64,000 nt of DNA from Streptomyces venezuelae. GTDB lineage: Bacteria; Actinomycetota; Actinomycetes; Streptomycetales; Streptomycetaceae. Location of the stretch: positions 1,054,001 to 1,118,000 of the forward strand of contig NZ_CP029190.1 of assembly GCF_008642295.1 (NCBI RefSeq), written 5' to 3'. Position numbers and translations under genes: made by a program. Position 1 is the first letter of the stretch. Each line of letters starts with the position of its first letter. The notes under the pieces were generated by a model that had not been told where the DNA came from, searched no databases, and was given only the letters and a program-made list of their open reading frames with translations. Shown here in pieces: positions 39,928 through 49,050 of the stretch.

Positions 39928-40764
39928 ATGACGTTGGCCTTGTGTCCACTGTGCAGCGACGATGACGACATCGTGGTGGTCCGCACGTTCGACGGCGGAC
40001 GTCGGCTCGTAAAACACCGGTGCGGTTATGAATGGGAGCACAAGGAGCCCACCTCCCCGCAGAGGGACCCGCTCCGCTCCTTCCAAGACCTCAAGGCCCG
40101 TTTCCCGAACGCCGACGATGTCGATCGCGAGCAGTTGGAGGTCGTGACCCGGCTGAAGGAGCAGTACCTCGCTGTCAAACCGGACCTCGACCCCGCCGTG
40201 GCGGCCTACTGGTCGAAGTACCAGCAGGTCTTCTCCGCGGACGGGCTGTGGACCTGCGACCCCAGAACCCTCAAGGACTTCGCCAACTCCGAGGTCGGAG
40301 CCCGCCCCGGCAATCAGGCCACCTTCAACTCCGCATGGAACGACATGGGCGACGCCGCGGCTGGGAAGGCGACCCGCCAGACGATCGAGTACCTCCTGCA
40401 CGGACCTTCCGACGTGCCGCTCGAAGACCGGCTTGAGCACCTGCTGTCCGGCACCAAGCCGTTCGCCATGACCGGCTTCAAGGAAGCCCTCCTCACGAGG
40501 GTCCTCTGCGTGACGTACCCCGACCGCTTCCTGACGATCCTGAAATACACGACCGAGGCCGGCGGCAAACGCGAGATCGCGCGGATGGTCTACGGCCTGG
40601 AGCTGCCGTCCCCCGAGTCGGTGAACTGGACCCGCGGCCGGCTCATCCTGTGGAGCAACGACCTCCTTCTCGACCTCGCCGGCGAGGGCTTCGCCAACCG
40701 ACAGCACGCCGCCGCGTTCCTGTGGTGGGCCAAAGATCAGCCCGGAGGGCGACGGGCAGCTTGA
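39928..40764 (+). CDS. Protein resembling the N-terminal region of McrB-like proteins
   Basis: A 278-residue protein. A small zinc-finger-like start (CPLC and, further on, KHRCGYEW) precedes a helical domain with LWTCDPRTLKDFANSEVGAR, YLLHGPSDVPLEDRLEHLLS, PFAMTGFKEALLTRVLCVTY and LILWSNDLLLDLAGEGFANR. From memory this text resembles the part preceding the AAA domain in actinobacterial McrB-family proteins; the AAA GTPase itself is absent, as is McrC. It may be a free-standing DNA-recognition protein or a truncated one. A 50-bp stretch of it recurs near 52890 in damaged DNA, so related genes were once present twice. ATG at 39928 without a strong ribosome-binding site. Confidence 0.5.
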   Translation: MTLALCPLCSDDDDIVVVRTFDGGRRLVKHRCGYEWEHKEPTSPQRDPLRSFQDLKARFPNADDVDREQLEVVTRLKEQYLAVKPDLDPAVAAYWSKYQQVFSADGLWTCDPRTLKDFANSEVGARPGNQATFNSAWNDMGDAAAGKATRQTIEYLLHGPSDVPLEDRLEHLLSGTKPFAMTGFKEALLTRVLCVTYPDRFLTILKYTTEAGGKREIARMVYGLELPSPESVNWTRGRLILWSNDLLLDLAGEGFANRQHAAAFLWWAKDQPGGRRAA

Positions 40765-41122
40765 CCAGGGTTCCGTCGACCTTGGCCACGCACGGCCTCC
40801 CCTGGCCACCTTCCACGCCTTCGAAGCTGGGACGGCCTCCGCGGGGCCATGCATGTCGTCGGCGTAGGTGAACGGCGAGAGCGCCACGTCACCACGCACA
40901 ATGCCGGGCACACCCTGCGTGGTCCTCAACTGGTCCCCACCGACCTGGCCGCGCTCCACCGTCAGACGGTCGGTGAGGCGTAGCCGCCTCGACCAATCGT
41001 CGAGCTGCCACCCCTCGTTGCGGCGGTCTGCAGATACCATCCAGTTTCCAGGCTTGGGGGACTCTTCTGATGGGTGCGTCCAGCCTCATCGCGCTCCATC
41101 GCAGAAGAGGAACGGACGTCCT
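40765..41122. other. 358-bp gap without a recognised gene
   Basis: Between the McrB-N-like gene and the kinase. The sequence has normal coding-like GC bias on the minus strand (an open stretch to 41040), but its translation has no recognisable domain. It may be a gene remnant; the kinase promoter must lie at its right end. Confidence 0.4.
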
Positions 41123-43165
41123 GTGAGCAGTGCTCGCACTGGCGGGCGGGTGCAGCCTGCTCGTTCTGGTGACCCTAAGCGGGTCGGCCCTTACCGGATC
41201 ATCGGCCGCCTTGGCTCGGGCGGCATGGGTACAGTTCACGCGGGCCTCGATTCGACTGGACGGCGGGTCGCCGTCAAGGTCGTCAACGCTGCGCAGGCTG
41301 AGGACCCCGAGTTCCGCGCCCGCTTTCGCCGTGAGGTCCAGCTATCCGCCCGCGTCCAAGGGCCGTGCCTCGTACCCCTGCTCTCGGCCGAACCTGACGC
41401 CGAGACCCCGTGGCTGGCCACCACCTACATCCCAGGCCCGACCCTCAACCAGCACCTGACCGCCCACGGTCCGCTCACCGGCGGCACCCTCTACGCCTTC
41501 GCCACTGGCACCGCCCAGGCCCTCGCGGCCATCCATGCCGCCGGCGTCGTCCACCGGGACGTCAAACCGCAGAACGTCATCCTCAACCCCGCCGGGCCCC
41601 GCGTACTGGACTTCGGCATCGCCCACGCCGCGGACGGCACGTCCGTCACGCGAACCGGCGTGACGACTGGCACCCCTGGATGGATCAGCCCCGAGCACTA
41701 CCGCACCGGCACCGCTGGCCCCGAAGGCGACGTGTTCGCCTGGGGAGCTCTCGTCGCATACGCCGCCACCGGCCGCCTGCCGTTCGGCACAGGATCCCCC
41801 GACGTGGTCGCCTACCGCATCATGTCCGCCGAACCAGACCTCGACGGCCTACCCGAGGGACTGCGCGGAACCGTGGAGAAAGCACTCACGAAAAATCCCG
41901 GCGAGCGGATCACCTCCTCCTCGGCAGCGGAGGAGTGTGCCCACCTCCTCTCCGCTCAGGCAACCCAGGTACTTACCGTCGACTCAGGGCTGGAACCGAC
42001 CACGGTCCGCGACTTCGTGGCCACCGAGTGGCACGTGCCCGGCGCGGAGGACCCCGCCTGGCAGGCTCCTGCCGCGTCGGCCCGCAAGCGCACGCTCATC
42101 GTCCTCGTTGCCGCGGCGGCCACCGGCGCTGCCGTCGCGGGCGGCATCGTGGCCTTCGACTCCAAGGGCCAGGTTTACCAGGACGCCAACTCAAAGGGCA
42201 CGGTCAGCTCTGCAGCGCCCTCCGGCAGACCTGCCGCAGCCACGGCTTCCGCCACTACGGGCGAAATCAGGACCGTGGATCCGGTCGATCCACGAACCAT
42301 CAAGGTCCCCATGGATCCACTGGCAGGAGTGCCCCACCCCGCCTACACCCGAGCCGGTGACGAGTCCCAGCCGCACCCCGACACATGGCGGACCAGCACG
42401 CACGCCAGCACTCCCCAGGAACAGGACGCCGAGCAGGCGATCCGCGACCACATGACATCCATGCTGGCCACCAAGGACATGGACTTCATGAAGCCCACGA
42501 TCACGTTCAACCTGCGCGCGCAGACAGTGATCGTGACCGGCGGACCGGTCCCCCAGCTTCCCGAGAACTACCAGGAGGCATTTCGCCGGGCTGGGCACAT
42601 GGCCGCCTGCACGGCCCTCGCCCACCGGCTCAAGGACAACCCCACCACCTGGCCCTATGGCCGCTTCTCCATCCACTGGAAGACATCCGACGGTGACCCC
42701 GAGGCAGCCGCGCTCGGCTACGGAGAAGCCACCAAGGGCTGCTTCAGCGAGCTCGCCGGCCAATGGCACGGCGACGAATCCGGCATGGCGACCGCAGAAC
42801 TCCCCAGTAGCGACAAGGTAGAGATCCGCGTCGCCGACGCCACGGTCAAAGCCGTCACCGCCACCTGGAACGCCAACACGCCAGAGACAAACGAAACCCC
42901 CCTCAGCACACACGACGGCATCAATCTTGGCTTCGATCCCGTCGAAAACGCCGCATACGTATGGACCGACGACCCCAACAACCGTTTTGCCAGCCGCGCT
43001 GCTCAGTCCAACCTCAAAGGCGCCGTAGAGGAGGCCCTCTGCCGCAAACTCATGGAGGAGTTCAACACCAACAAGAGCTGGAAGTACACGCGCTGGACCG
43101 TCGCCGTCCGCAACGCGTACACCAATGGCCGCCAGTTCATCGGTTCCGGCACCTGCACTCCGTGA
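41123..43165 (+). CDS. Membrane Ser/Thr protein kinase (PknB type)
   Basis: A 680-residue kinase. The catalytic domain has all key motifs: GSGGMG (31-36), VAVKV with Lys52, HRDVKPQN (144-151), DFG (163-165) and SPE standing for APE near 189-191. A juxtamembrane region precedes one membrane helix (about 324-345). The extracellular 330 residues are not PASTA repeats: they show TFNLRAQTVIVTGGPVPQLP and LCRKLMEEFNTNKSWKYTRW and have no family I know. A GTG start is used with AGAGGAA about 12 nt upstream. Inside a defence island it could be an infection- or envelope-stress sensor; that is inference. Confidence 0.85.
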   Translation: MSSARTGGRVQPARSGDPKRVGPYRIIGRLGSGGMGTVHAGLDSTGRRVAVKVVNAAQAEDPEFRARFRREVQLSARVQGPCLVPLLSAEPDAETPWLATTYIPGPTLNQHLTAHGPLTGGTLYAFATGTAQALAAIHAAGVVHRDVKPQNVILNPAGPRVLDFGIAHAADGTSVTRTGVTTGTPGWISPEHYRTGTAGPEGDVFAWGALVAYAATGRLPFGTGSPDVVAYRIMSAEPDLDGLPEGLRGTVEKALTKNPGERITSSSAAEECAHLLSAQATQVLTVDSGLEPTTVRDFVATEWHVPGAEDPAWQAPAASARKRTLIVLVAAAATGAAVAGGIVAFDSKGQVYQDANSKGTVSSAAPSGRPAAATASATTGEIRTVDPVDPRTIKVPMDPLAGVPHPAYTRAGDESQPHPDTWRTSTHASTPQEQDAEQAIRDHMTSMLATKDMDFMKPTITFNLRAQTVIVTGGPVPQLPENYQEAFRRAGHMAACTALAHRLKDNPTTWPYGRFSIHWKTSDGDPEAAALGYGEATKGCFSELAGQWHGDESGMATAELPSSDKVEIRVADATVKAVTATWNANTPETNETPLSTHDGINLGFDPVENAAYVWTDDPNNRFASRAAQSNLKGAVEEALCRKLMEEFNTNKSWKYTRWTVAVRNAYTNGRQFIGSGTCTP

Positions 43166-43185
43166 GCCGCTCAGAGCGGCGCAAG

Positions 43186-44655
43186 CTACCGCCTATCACC
43201 CACCTCCTTGCGGACGAAGCCGACGACTGCGTCGAAGTCCCCCGCCTGGTGAGCAGCCGCGTATGTCCGGCACGCAACGCTTATTACCGCGACTTCGTCC
43301 AGCATGAGACGCGCAGCCACTGTCTGGGCGTAGTCGTGGTGATCAGCCACGCCGGCAAGCACCTCGTCCAGGTCGATCGAGTACGGCACGTCTGCGAAGT
43401 GGCTCTTGACTGCGGGGTGTGCGAAGACCTCTTTCTCCGGTGGTTCGGTACCGGGCAGAGTCCGGACGCCGCCAGTCCCGTCATGCGGCATGTCTCCGTC
43501 GCTGAGCCCGACGGCGCGCACCTTCGCCTCGCGCAGCAACTTCACCGCCTTTGGAATCTCCTGACCGCCTCCGATGGTGAGGAACGAACAGCCAGTGAGA
43601 AGGTCGGGGTCGACCGTGCGGAAGATCTCAGTGGCGAGATGGCGCGCGAACTCATCCTCTACACAAACGGTTATACCGCCAGGGATACGGCCTTCCCGCT
43701 GGAGGTGCGAGTCGATCTGGTAGGTACTGAGCCCGTGCGTGGCCGTCACGTCTCCCGTTGGCGTGCGTCGCAGGTAGACGACCGAGTCGCGGCCTAGCTG
43801 TCCGAGGATCGCAGAGCTGTGCGTGGTGATGATGATCTGGTGCCCACGCCGCAGGGCCACCTCGACAAGATATTTGGCGAGGCGGACCTGAGCGTCGCCG
43901 TGCAAGGAGGTCTCGGGCTCTTCCAGGATAATGAGGCTCTTGGGCGGCGCCGTCTCCATGGTGTTCACCATGTAGAGCACTCGCCCCTCCCCGGTGCCCA
44001 TGTGGTTCTCGGAGTAGCGTCGGCCGCTGCGACCCGCCATCGCGAGCGTCGCCGTCTTCTGCGTGGTCAGCACTTCGGTGAAACCCAGGTGTTCGTAGGG
44101 AACCGCCAAGATCCGCCCGACGTGGTTGGCAGCCGTCGCGTCGAGCGGATTCGCCTCTCCCAGCTCCAGACTGGACCCGCCGTAGATGGACAGATCACGC
44201 TTCTCAACCTTCGGTATGAACTGCGTGAAGCCGCGGTAGTAAGTGGCCCGCTCAGGCTGCCGCTTGTAGCCGGACCACTCCTTCACGGCCCGCGTCACTG
44301 TGACCTGTTGAACACCCAATCCGCTGTCCGCAGCGTAGAGGTACTGCACCTGGGCGCCAGTGGTGAAGGGTTCGGGATCAGCCACAGATACCGGGAAAAA
44401 GTAGGCCACGTAGTAGCGGTGCCAGGGGTGGTCAGTCGGCTGGCGGAACGCAGCTGCCGCGAGCTGCACGACCGTACTCTTCCCGGTGCCGTTCAGACCC
44501 GAGATGGCCGTGACGGGTGACTTGAACTCCAGGGTCAGGTCCGCCACGCCGCGAAAGCCTTGGACTCTCATCCCCAACAGCATCGGGCCGAACGTCGGGT
44601 ATCGCGCCTTCTCGAACTTCGTACCCAGCTTTCGGACCCTGTCATCATGGCTCAT
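43186..44655 (-). CDS. OLD-family ATP-dependent nuclease (AAA-TOPRIM)
   Basis: A 489-residue protein. The N-terminal ABC-type ATPase has Walker A GLNGTGKST (53-61), Walker B LIILEEPE (241-248) and the H-loop IIITTHSS. A TOPRIM-like C-terminal domain follows, with TVCVEDEFARHLATEIFR providing its Glu and GLSDGD the DxD. OLD nucleases protect against phages (P2 OLD, GajA of Gabija, retron PrrC-like systems). No UvrD-type GajB gene is adjacent, so it would be a single-gene class 1-like OLD. ATG at 44655 has no clear ribosome-binding site, and a later start at Met25 (MLLGMRVQGFRG) is possible. It converges on the kinase with only 20 nt between them. Confidence 0.82.
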   Translation of the reverse strand: MSHDDRVRKLGTKFEKARYPTFGPMLLGMRVQGFRGVADLTLEFKSPVTAISGLNGTGKSTVVQLAAAAFRQPTDHPWHRYYVAYFFPVSVADPEPFTTGAQVQYLYAADSGLGVQQVTVTRAVKEWSGYKRQPERATYYRGFTQFIPKVEKRDLSIYGGSSLELGEANPLDATAANHVGRILAVPYEHLGFTEVLTTQKTATLAMAGRSGRRYSENHMGTGEGRVLYMVNTMETAPPKSLIILEEPETSLHGDAQVRLAKYLVEVALRRGHQIIITTHSSAILGQLGRDSVVYLRRTPTGDVTATHGLSTYQIDSHLQREGRIPGGITVCVEDEFARHLATEIFRTVDPDLLTGCSFLTIGGGQEIPKAVKLLREAKVRAVGLSDGDMPHDGTGGVRTLPGTEPPEKEVFAHPAVKSHFADVPYSIDLDEVLAGVADHHDYAQTVAARLMLDEVAVISVACRTYAAAHQAGDFDAVVGFVRKEVGDRR

Positions 44656-44977
44656 CTACACATCATCCCTGGCCCTGCCAAGAATGTTACTGAAGAGCCC
44701 AGTTCGCAGGGCCTGCCTCCGGACGACAGGTGGATCATGTTGCCTGCGCGACGGCGTCCAAGAGGAGGTCGTCGCTCTGCCCCAGTTACAAGTGCGCCGA
44801 CAAGCGATCCGGGGCCCGTCTAGCCTCGGTCAGCATTGCCGATCGTCTCGGCCACGCCGTAGGACCCCAACAGCAGCAGGTCCAGCATCTCGGACCGGCG
44901 CGCAGCGGAACCGGCCTGGACATGCGCGTGGACCAACAGCTCGCCGATCTGGTGACCCGCGCCCTGACGCCGCGATC
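44656..44977. other. 322-bp region with a possible gene remnant, cut by the IS3 element
   Basis: No complete gene. On the minus strand, from the IS edge to a stop near 44819, the frame reads like a real C-terminus (HQIGELLVHAHVQAGSAARR, then SEMLDLLLLGSYGVAETIGN). This is probably the tail of a gene whose front was lost to the IS insertion. The matching front was not found on the other side of the IS. Confidence 0.35.
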
Positions 44978-45046
44978 GGGTCTGCCGCACGATCGGGTGA
45001 CATCTGAACTGGCTTGCCCTGTGGGGCAGGTGGGAAGGATGTCGCT

Positions 45047-45355
45047 GTGCCCAAGCCTTATCCGGAAGAGTTCCGTCAGGACGTCGTGCGGGTTGCGAGG
45101 AAACGCGGCCCGGGTGTGACGGTTGAGCAGGTGGCCACCGACTTCGGGGTCCATCCGATGACGTTGTGGAAGTGGATGCGCCGGGCGGACATCGACGACG
45201 GCTCCAAGCCCGGGACCTCCAGCCAGGAGAGCGCGGAGCTGCGGGAGGCGCGTCGGCGGATCAAGCTGCTGGAGCAGGAGAACGAGGTCCTGCGCCGGGC
45301 CGCGGCCTATCTGTCGCAGGCGCATCTGCCGGGAAAAGGATCTACCCGCTCGTGA
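45047..45355 (+). CDS. IS3 transposase OrfA (helix-turn-helix)
   Basis: A 102-residue protein: YPEEFRQDVVRVARKRGPGV and VATDFGVHPMTLWKWMRRAD form the transposase_8 helix-turn-helix, and REARRRIKLLEQENEVLRRA is the leucine-zipper region that joins it to OrfB. GTG start with GGAAGG 8 nt upstream. A GGGAAAAGG slippery stretch at 45331-45339 is in the right place for the -1 frameshift that makes the OrfAB transposase. Confidence 0.9.
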   Translation: MPKPYPEEFRQDVVRVARKRGPGVTVEQVATDFGVHPMTLWKWMRRADIDDGSKPGTSSQESAELREARRRIKLLEQENEVLRRAAAYLSQAHLPGKGSTRS

Positions 45356-46211
45356 AGGAGCTGGCCGGGGACGGGGTGCCCGTCGCGGTGACGTGCCGGG
45401 TGCTCAAGCTCGCCAGGCAGCCCTACTACCGCTGGCTCGACAAGCCGGTGGCCGACGCTGTTGTCGAGGAGGCGTATCGCGCGAACGCGTTGTTCGGTGC
45501 CCACCGTGAGGACCCTGAGTTCGGCTACCGCTTCCTGGCCGATGAGGCCCGCAGCACCGGGGCCGCGATGGCGGACCGGACCGCGTGGCGGATCTGCCGG
45601 GACAACCGCTGGTGGAGCGTGTTCGGCAAGAAGCGAGGCCGGGGCAGGAAGGCCGGCCCACCGGTGCACGACGATCTCGTCCGCCGTGACTTCACCGCGG
45701 CTGGCCCGAACCGGTTGTGGCTCGCTGACATCACCGAGCACGCCACCGGCGACGGCAAGCTGTATCTCTGCGCGATCAAGGATGTCTTCAGCAACAGGAT
45801 CGTGGGCTACTCCATCGATACACGGATGAGAAGTCCCGGCTGGCCGTGACCGCCCTGGACAACGCCGTGGCCCGGCGTGAACACGTCGACGGATGCGTCC
45901 TGCACACCGATCGCGGATCGCAATTCCGCTCCCGGAAGTTCCTCCGGGCGCTCGACGGCCACCGGATGGCCGGGTCGATAGGGAGGGTCGGGGCAGCCGG
46001 CGACAACGCGGCCATGGAGTCCTTCTTCAGTCTGCTGCAGAAGAACGTCCTCGACCGCAGGAAGTGGGCCACCCGCGAGGAACTGCGGATCGCCATCGTG
46101 ACCTGGATCGAGCGGACCTACCACCGCCGTCGTCGGCAAGCCGCACTCGGCCGACTGACCCCCGTCGAATTCGAGACCGTCATGACCACACCGGCCCTCC
46201 AGGCCGGGTGA
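45332..46211 (+). pseudogene. IS3 transposase OrfB, disrupted by a frameshift
   Basis: OrfB continues from the slippery site as KRIYPLVKELAGDGVPVAVT and shows the rve integrase core: first Asp in LADITEHATGDG, second Asp in LHTDRGSQFRS, and Glu in NAAMESFFSLLQ. Between the first two, after DTRM at 45828, two extra bases (or one lost) throw the frame; the correct text (SRLAVTALDNAVARREHVDG) resumes in another frame. One intact DDE protein therefore cannot be made without a second frameshift. Confidence 0.8.
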
Positions 46212-46393
46212 CTCAACCTGTCACCCGAACCTGCATCAGACCCCTCAGTGGCACCGCATCAAAACGAAGCACCGCAACGCGAGCCGGAAGTTGCCAGTTG
46301 CCCTGCCGTCGTGCCCACCTGCTGTGACAATGGGTGCTGTGTGGGGCGTGGCGTGTCTGCTGAGCCGTATACGGAAGACGAGGGTGGGAACTG

Positions 46394-46990
46394 TTGAGGA
46401 CGTGGTTCGAGCGAATGGCGTCGATCCCAGGCTTGGCCTTCACCGGCAGTCCTGGTGTCGTGAGGGATCAGCTACCCGGCGCCTCCGTCCGACCGGATGA
46501 GTCGTACAGCACACCTATGTGGCCGACCGCTGAGGGGAGTACCTCCGCGACCCCGGCCAGCCAGCACGTACCGTTCGACGCACGGGGCGCGGAACATCTC
46601 GCGAGCGTCTGGGAGGCCCTGGAGCTTCCGGGATCGGCCATGGACTACCACTTTGTCCTTCAGAGTGCGGTCGACCGTCTGTGGAGCGATCGACGTTCCT
46701 ACGCTGCCGGGCTCGAGATGCTCGAGGTTTTCGCCGAGCTGGACCTGCAGTTGATGGAGGCCGCACCACAGGCGGTGTCGTTCGACGAGGACGTCCGTCC
46801 GGAGACGTTTGTGAGGGTCACGTCCGTGCCGCGCCTGATCTCGCTTCTCGAGCGCGAAGGGGCATTCACCGAAGCGTTGGCGCTGGCTCGCAGGCTCGCC
46901 CCTTTCAGGCAGGGCGAGGATGTGGTGGAGCGTCTTTTGGAGAAGACCGAGGCGCTGGCTACCGAGAGTGCCGCGGGGGGACTGGTATGA
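46394..46990 (+). CDS. Small helical partner of the DUF559-helicase, unknown
   Basis: A 198-residue protein. The first 60 residues are low-complexity; the rest is helical, with VWEALELPGSAMDYHFVLQS, RSYAAGLEMLEVFAELDLQL and LISLLEREGAFTEALALARR reading like TPR-type repeats. No family recognised. TTG at 46394 is used; ATG at 46415 is an alternative. Its stop overlaps the helicase start by 4 nt (ATGA), so it is coupled to the helicase and the TerD fusion in one operon. It may be an adaptor or regulator of the helicase. Confidence 0.6.
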   Translation: MRTWFERMASIPGLAFTGSPGVVRDQLPGASVRPDESYSTPMWPTAEGSTSATPASQHVPFDARGAEHLASVWEALELPGSAMDYHFVLQSAVDRLWSDRRSYAAGLEMLEVFAELDLQLMEAAPQAVSFDEDVRPETFVRVTSVPRLISLLEREGAFTEALALARRLAPFRQGEDVVERLLEKTEALATESAAGGLV

Positions 46991-49050
46991 GCACTCGCCT
47001 TGACCAGCTGATCCCCTCTGCTTCGTATTTGGAGGAGGCCTTCCTCCGGTGGGTGCTCACCCCTGCCGTCGAACCGGGCATCGTGCCGCGGGTGCACAGC
47101 CAGCATCCGGTGGCGGTCAACGAGCGCTCCTACCGGCTGGACTACCTCATCGCAGGCGACTCGCTCCAACTTGCCATCGAGTTGGACGGATTCGCGTTCC
47201 ACAGTGACCGCGCCGCGTTCACGTACGACAGGCTGCGCCAGAACGACTTGGCAGCCACCGGTTTGACCGTGCTGCGGTTCTCCTACGATGCCGTGCGTCT
47301 GGACACCCGTCGCTGTGTTGCACAGCTGCAGGCCATGCTCCGCCGCGACGTAGAGCTCTCCCCCTTTGTCGTCGCCGCGCCACACGTCGAGGTTCCGGAC
47401 ATGGCGGGCGATCCGATGCGGTCCGCCGATCCTCCGCGATACGGCCTGGAGGCTTCCGGCACCGCCTACTTCGACGGGGTCCGGCCCCTGGTGGACCGCG
47501 GGCCACTGAGAGCGTGCCAAGACGAAGCGTTGGGTGCGCTGGCCAATTACTACGCCTCCGGTGGCCGCCACGCAGCGACCGTGATGGCCGTCGGAGCCGG
47601 CAAGACCGCGCTCGGCGTGGCTGCCGCGCTCTCGTTCACCAGACGCCGTGCTCTCTTAGTGACGCCCGGCTCGGTGATCCGCGGCACCTTCGCCAAGGCC
47701 CTCGACCCCGGTGTACCGGGCAACGTCCTGTATGGGCTGGTGGGTGGGCCCTTGTTGCCCGGGGCCCGCCCGCCGCACGCCTTGGTGCTGGACACAGACG
47801 AGACGCAGATCAGCCACGTGACACGGGAACGACTGCTGGCGGCGGACGTTCTGGTGACGAACTTCCATGCCCTGGGCACCGGGGACAAGCCCGGGGACCT
47901 ACTGGCGAAGCTGGCGCCGGACGACATCGACTTCATCGTGGTGGACGAGGCACACATCGCTGCCAGTGACTCCTACCAGCGGCTGTTCGCTCACTTCCGT
48001 CATGCGCGGACGTTGCTCATGTCGGCTTGCTTCAAGCGCCTGGACGGCAAGCCCATCGACGCCGACGTCGTCTACCGCTACAGGCTGGTGGACGCCGTCG
48101 CGGACGGCTCCGCGAAGAACCTGCGGGTCCACCGGTTCGCCCCGGATGCAGCGACAACGGTCTACGAGGCCGTGTGGCCGGACGGCCGACGCGAGGAGAT
48201 CGTGGGCCGTGAGGCGCTGCTCGCGGCGCTCGGGGACGAGAGGAAGATCGCGCGGATCACCGCGCAGTCAGACGCATCGATCCACCAGGTCATGGCGGTG
48301 ACGCGAGCGTGTCTGGATGCGCAGGCCAAGCTGCTCGCTCCGGTCAAGCCCCGGGTGCTGTTCTCGGCGATGGGTGAAGCTCACGCGCGCCAGATCGCTC
48401 GGATCGCCGAGGCCCACGGCATTCCCTGCGGGACGTTGCATCACAGCATGTCGGCGTCGGCGATTGCCGCGACCCGGCGGCGGTTCGAGTCCGATTCGGG
48501 TGATCTCCAGGGCATCGTGCAGCTTCGGATGCTCGGCCAGGGATACGACTTCCCGCCGATCACCGTGGTGGTGCCGGTACGGCCTTACGGCAGCTTCGGT
48601 GAGTTCTACCAGTTCGTGGGGCGTGGCGTACGTGTCCTGCGGCATGCGGGCGTGCCCGCTGGCGAGCAGTACATGGACGTGGTCTGCCACGCGGAACTGG
48701 GCCTCGAGGAACATCTGGAGGCCATTTGCGTGGACAACGACATGGATCCCGCGGTGTTGCTCGAAGCCCCGCTGATCGATGCCGCATCGCTGTCGGAGAA
48801 GGCCGAAGGCGAGGGGGGTGATGGGTCCGCGGGCGCCGGCCCGGCCGGGGTGGATGCGTTCGTGCTGTACGAACAGGGCCGCGTCGAGCAGCGTGTGGTG
48901 CACGACCTGGACCGGGTGGAGGCGAGACGAGCCGAGCGGGAGATGCAGCTGATGGCTCAACGCTACGCCGTTTATGCGCAGAGCTCCGTGACCCCCATGC
49001 CCTTCGAGCAGTTCGTCGAGTACGTGAGGAGGCTGACCGGTGGCCAGTGA
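46987..49050 (+). CDS. DUF559 (VSR-like nuclease) fused to a DEAD/DEAH helicase
   Basis: A 687-residue fusion. Residues 40-105 are a DUF559/VSR-type PD-(D/E)XK domain: YRLDYLI (Asp52), LAIELDGFAFH (Glu65) and RQNDLAATGLTVLRFSYD. An SF2 helicase follows: AVGAGKTA (Walker A, 201-208), VVDEAH (DEAH at 320-323), the MSACFKR motif III equivalent, and QFVGRGVRV (motif VI). Such nuclease-helicase fusions resemble the motor/nuclease part of restriction and other DNA-directed defence systems. It is coupled to a small helical protein (ATGA) upstream and overlaps the TerD fusion by 11 nt. It has no methylase or specificity subunit of its own. Confidence 0.85.
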   Translation: MSTRLDQLIPSASYLEEAFLRWVLTPAVEPGIVPRVHSQHPVAVNERSYRLDYLIAGDSLQLAIELDGFAFHSDRAAFTYDRLRQNDLAATGLTVLRFSYDAVRLDTRRCVAQLQAMLRRDVELSPFVVAAPHVEVPDMAGDPMRSADPPRYGLEASGTAYFDGVRPLVDRGPLRACQDEALGALANYYASGGRHAATVMAVGAGKTALGVAAALSFTRRRALLVTPGSVIRGTFAKALDPGVPGNVLYGLVGGPLLPGARPPHALVLDTDETQISHVTRERLLAADVLVTNFHALGTGDKPGDLLAKLAPDDIDFIVVDEAHIAASDSYQRLFAHFRHARTLLMSACFKRLDGKPIDADVVYRYRLVDAVADGSAKNLRVHRFAPDAATTVYEAVWPDGRREEIVGREALLAALGDERKIARITAQSDASIHQVMAVTRACLDAQAKLLAPVKPRVLFSAMGEAHARQIARIAEAHGIPCGTLHHSMSASAIAATRRRFESDSGDLQGIVQLRMLGQGYDFPPITVVVPVRPYGSFGEFYQFVGRGVRVLRHAGVPAGEQYMDVVCHAELGLEEHLEAICVDNDMDPAVLLEAPLIDAASLSEKAEGEGGDGSAGAGPAGVDAFVLYEQGRVEQRVVHDLDRVEARRAEREMQLMAQRYAVYAQSSVTPMPFEQFVEYVRRLTGGQ

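Larger units (their letters stand above)
44978..46243 (+). mobile_element. IS3-family insertion sequence with 28-bp imperfect terminal repeats
   Basis: GGGTCTGCCGCAC at 44978 and GGGTCTGATGCAG on the other strand at 46243 start inverted repeats that match at 22 of 28 positions. The element is 1266 bp and holds orfA and an orfB in the usual -1 relationship. No target-site duplication is evident in the flanking 3-5 bp, so the ends may be off by a few bases, or flanking DNA has rearranged. Confidence 0.75.

Noticed and set aside
39619..41040. Minus-strand ORF across the McrB-N-like gene and the 358-bp gap
   Set aside because: Opposite the McrB-N-like gene it is a shadow; its first 90 residues in the gap have no recognisable family and no ribosome-binding site.
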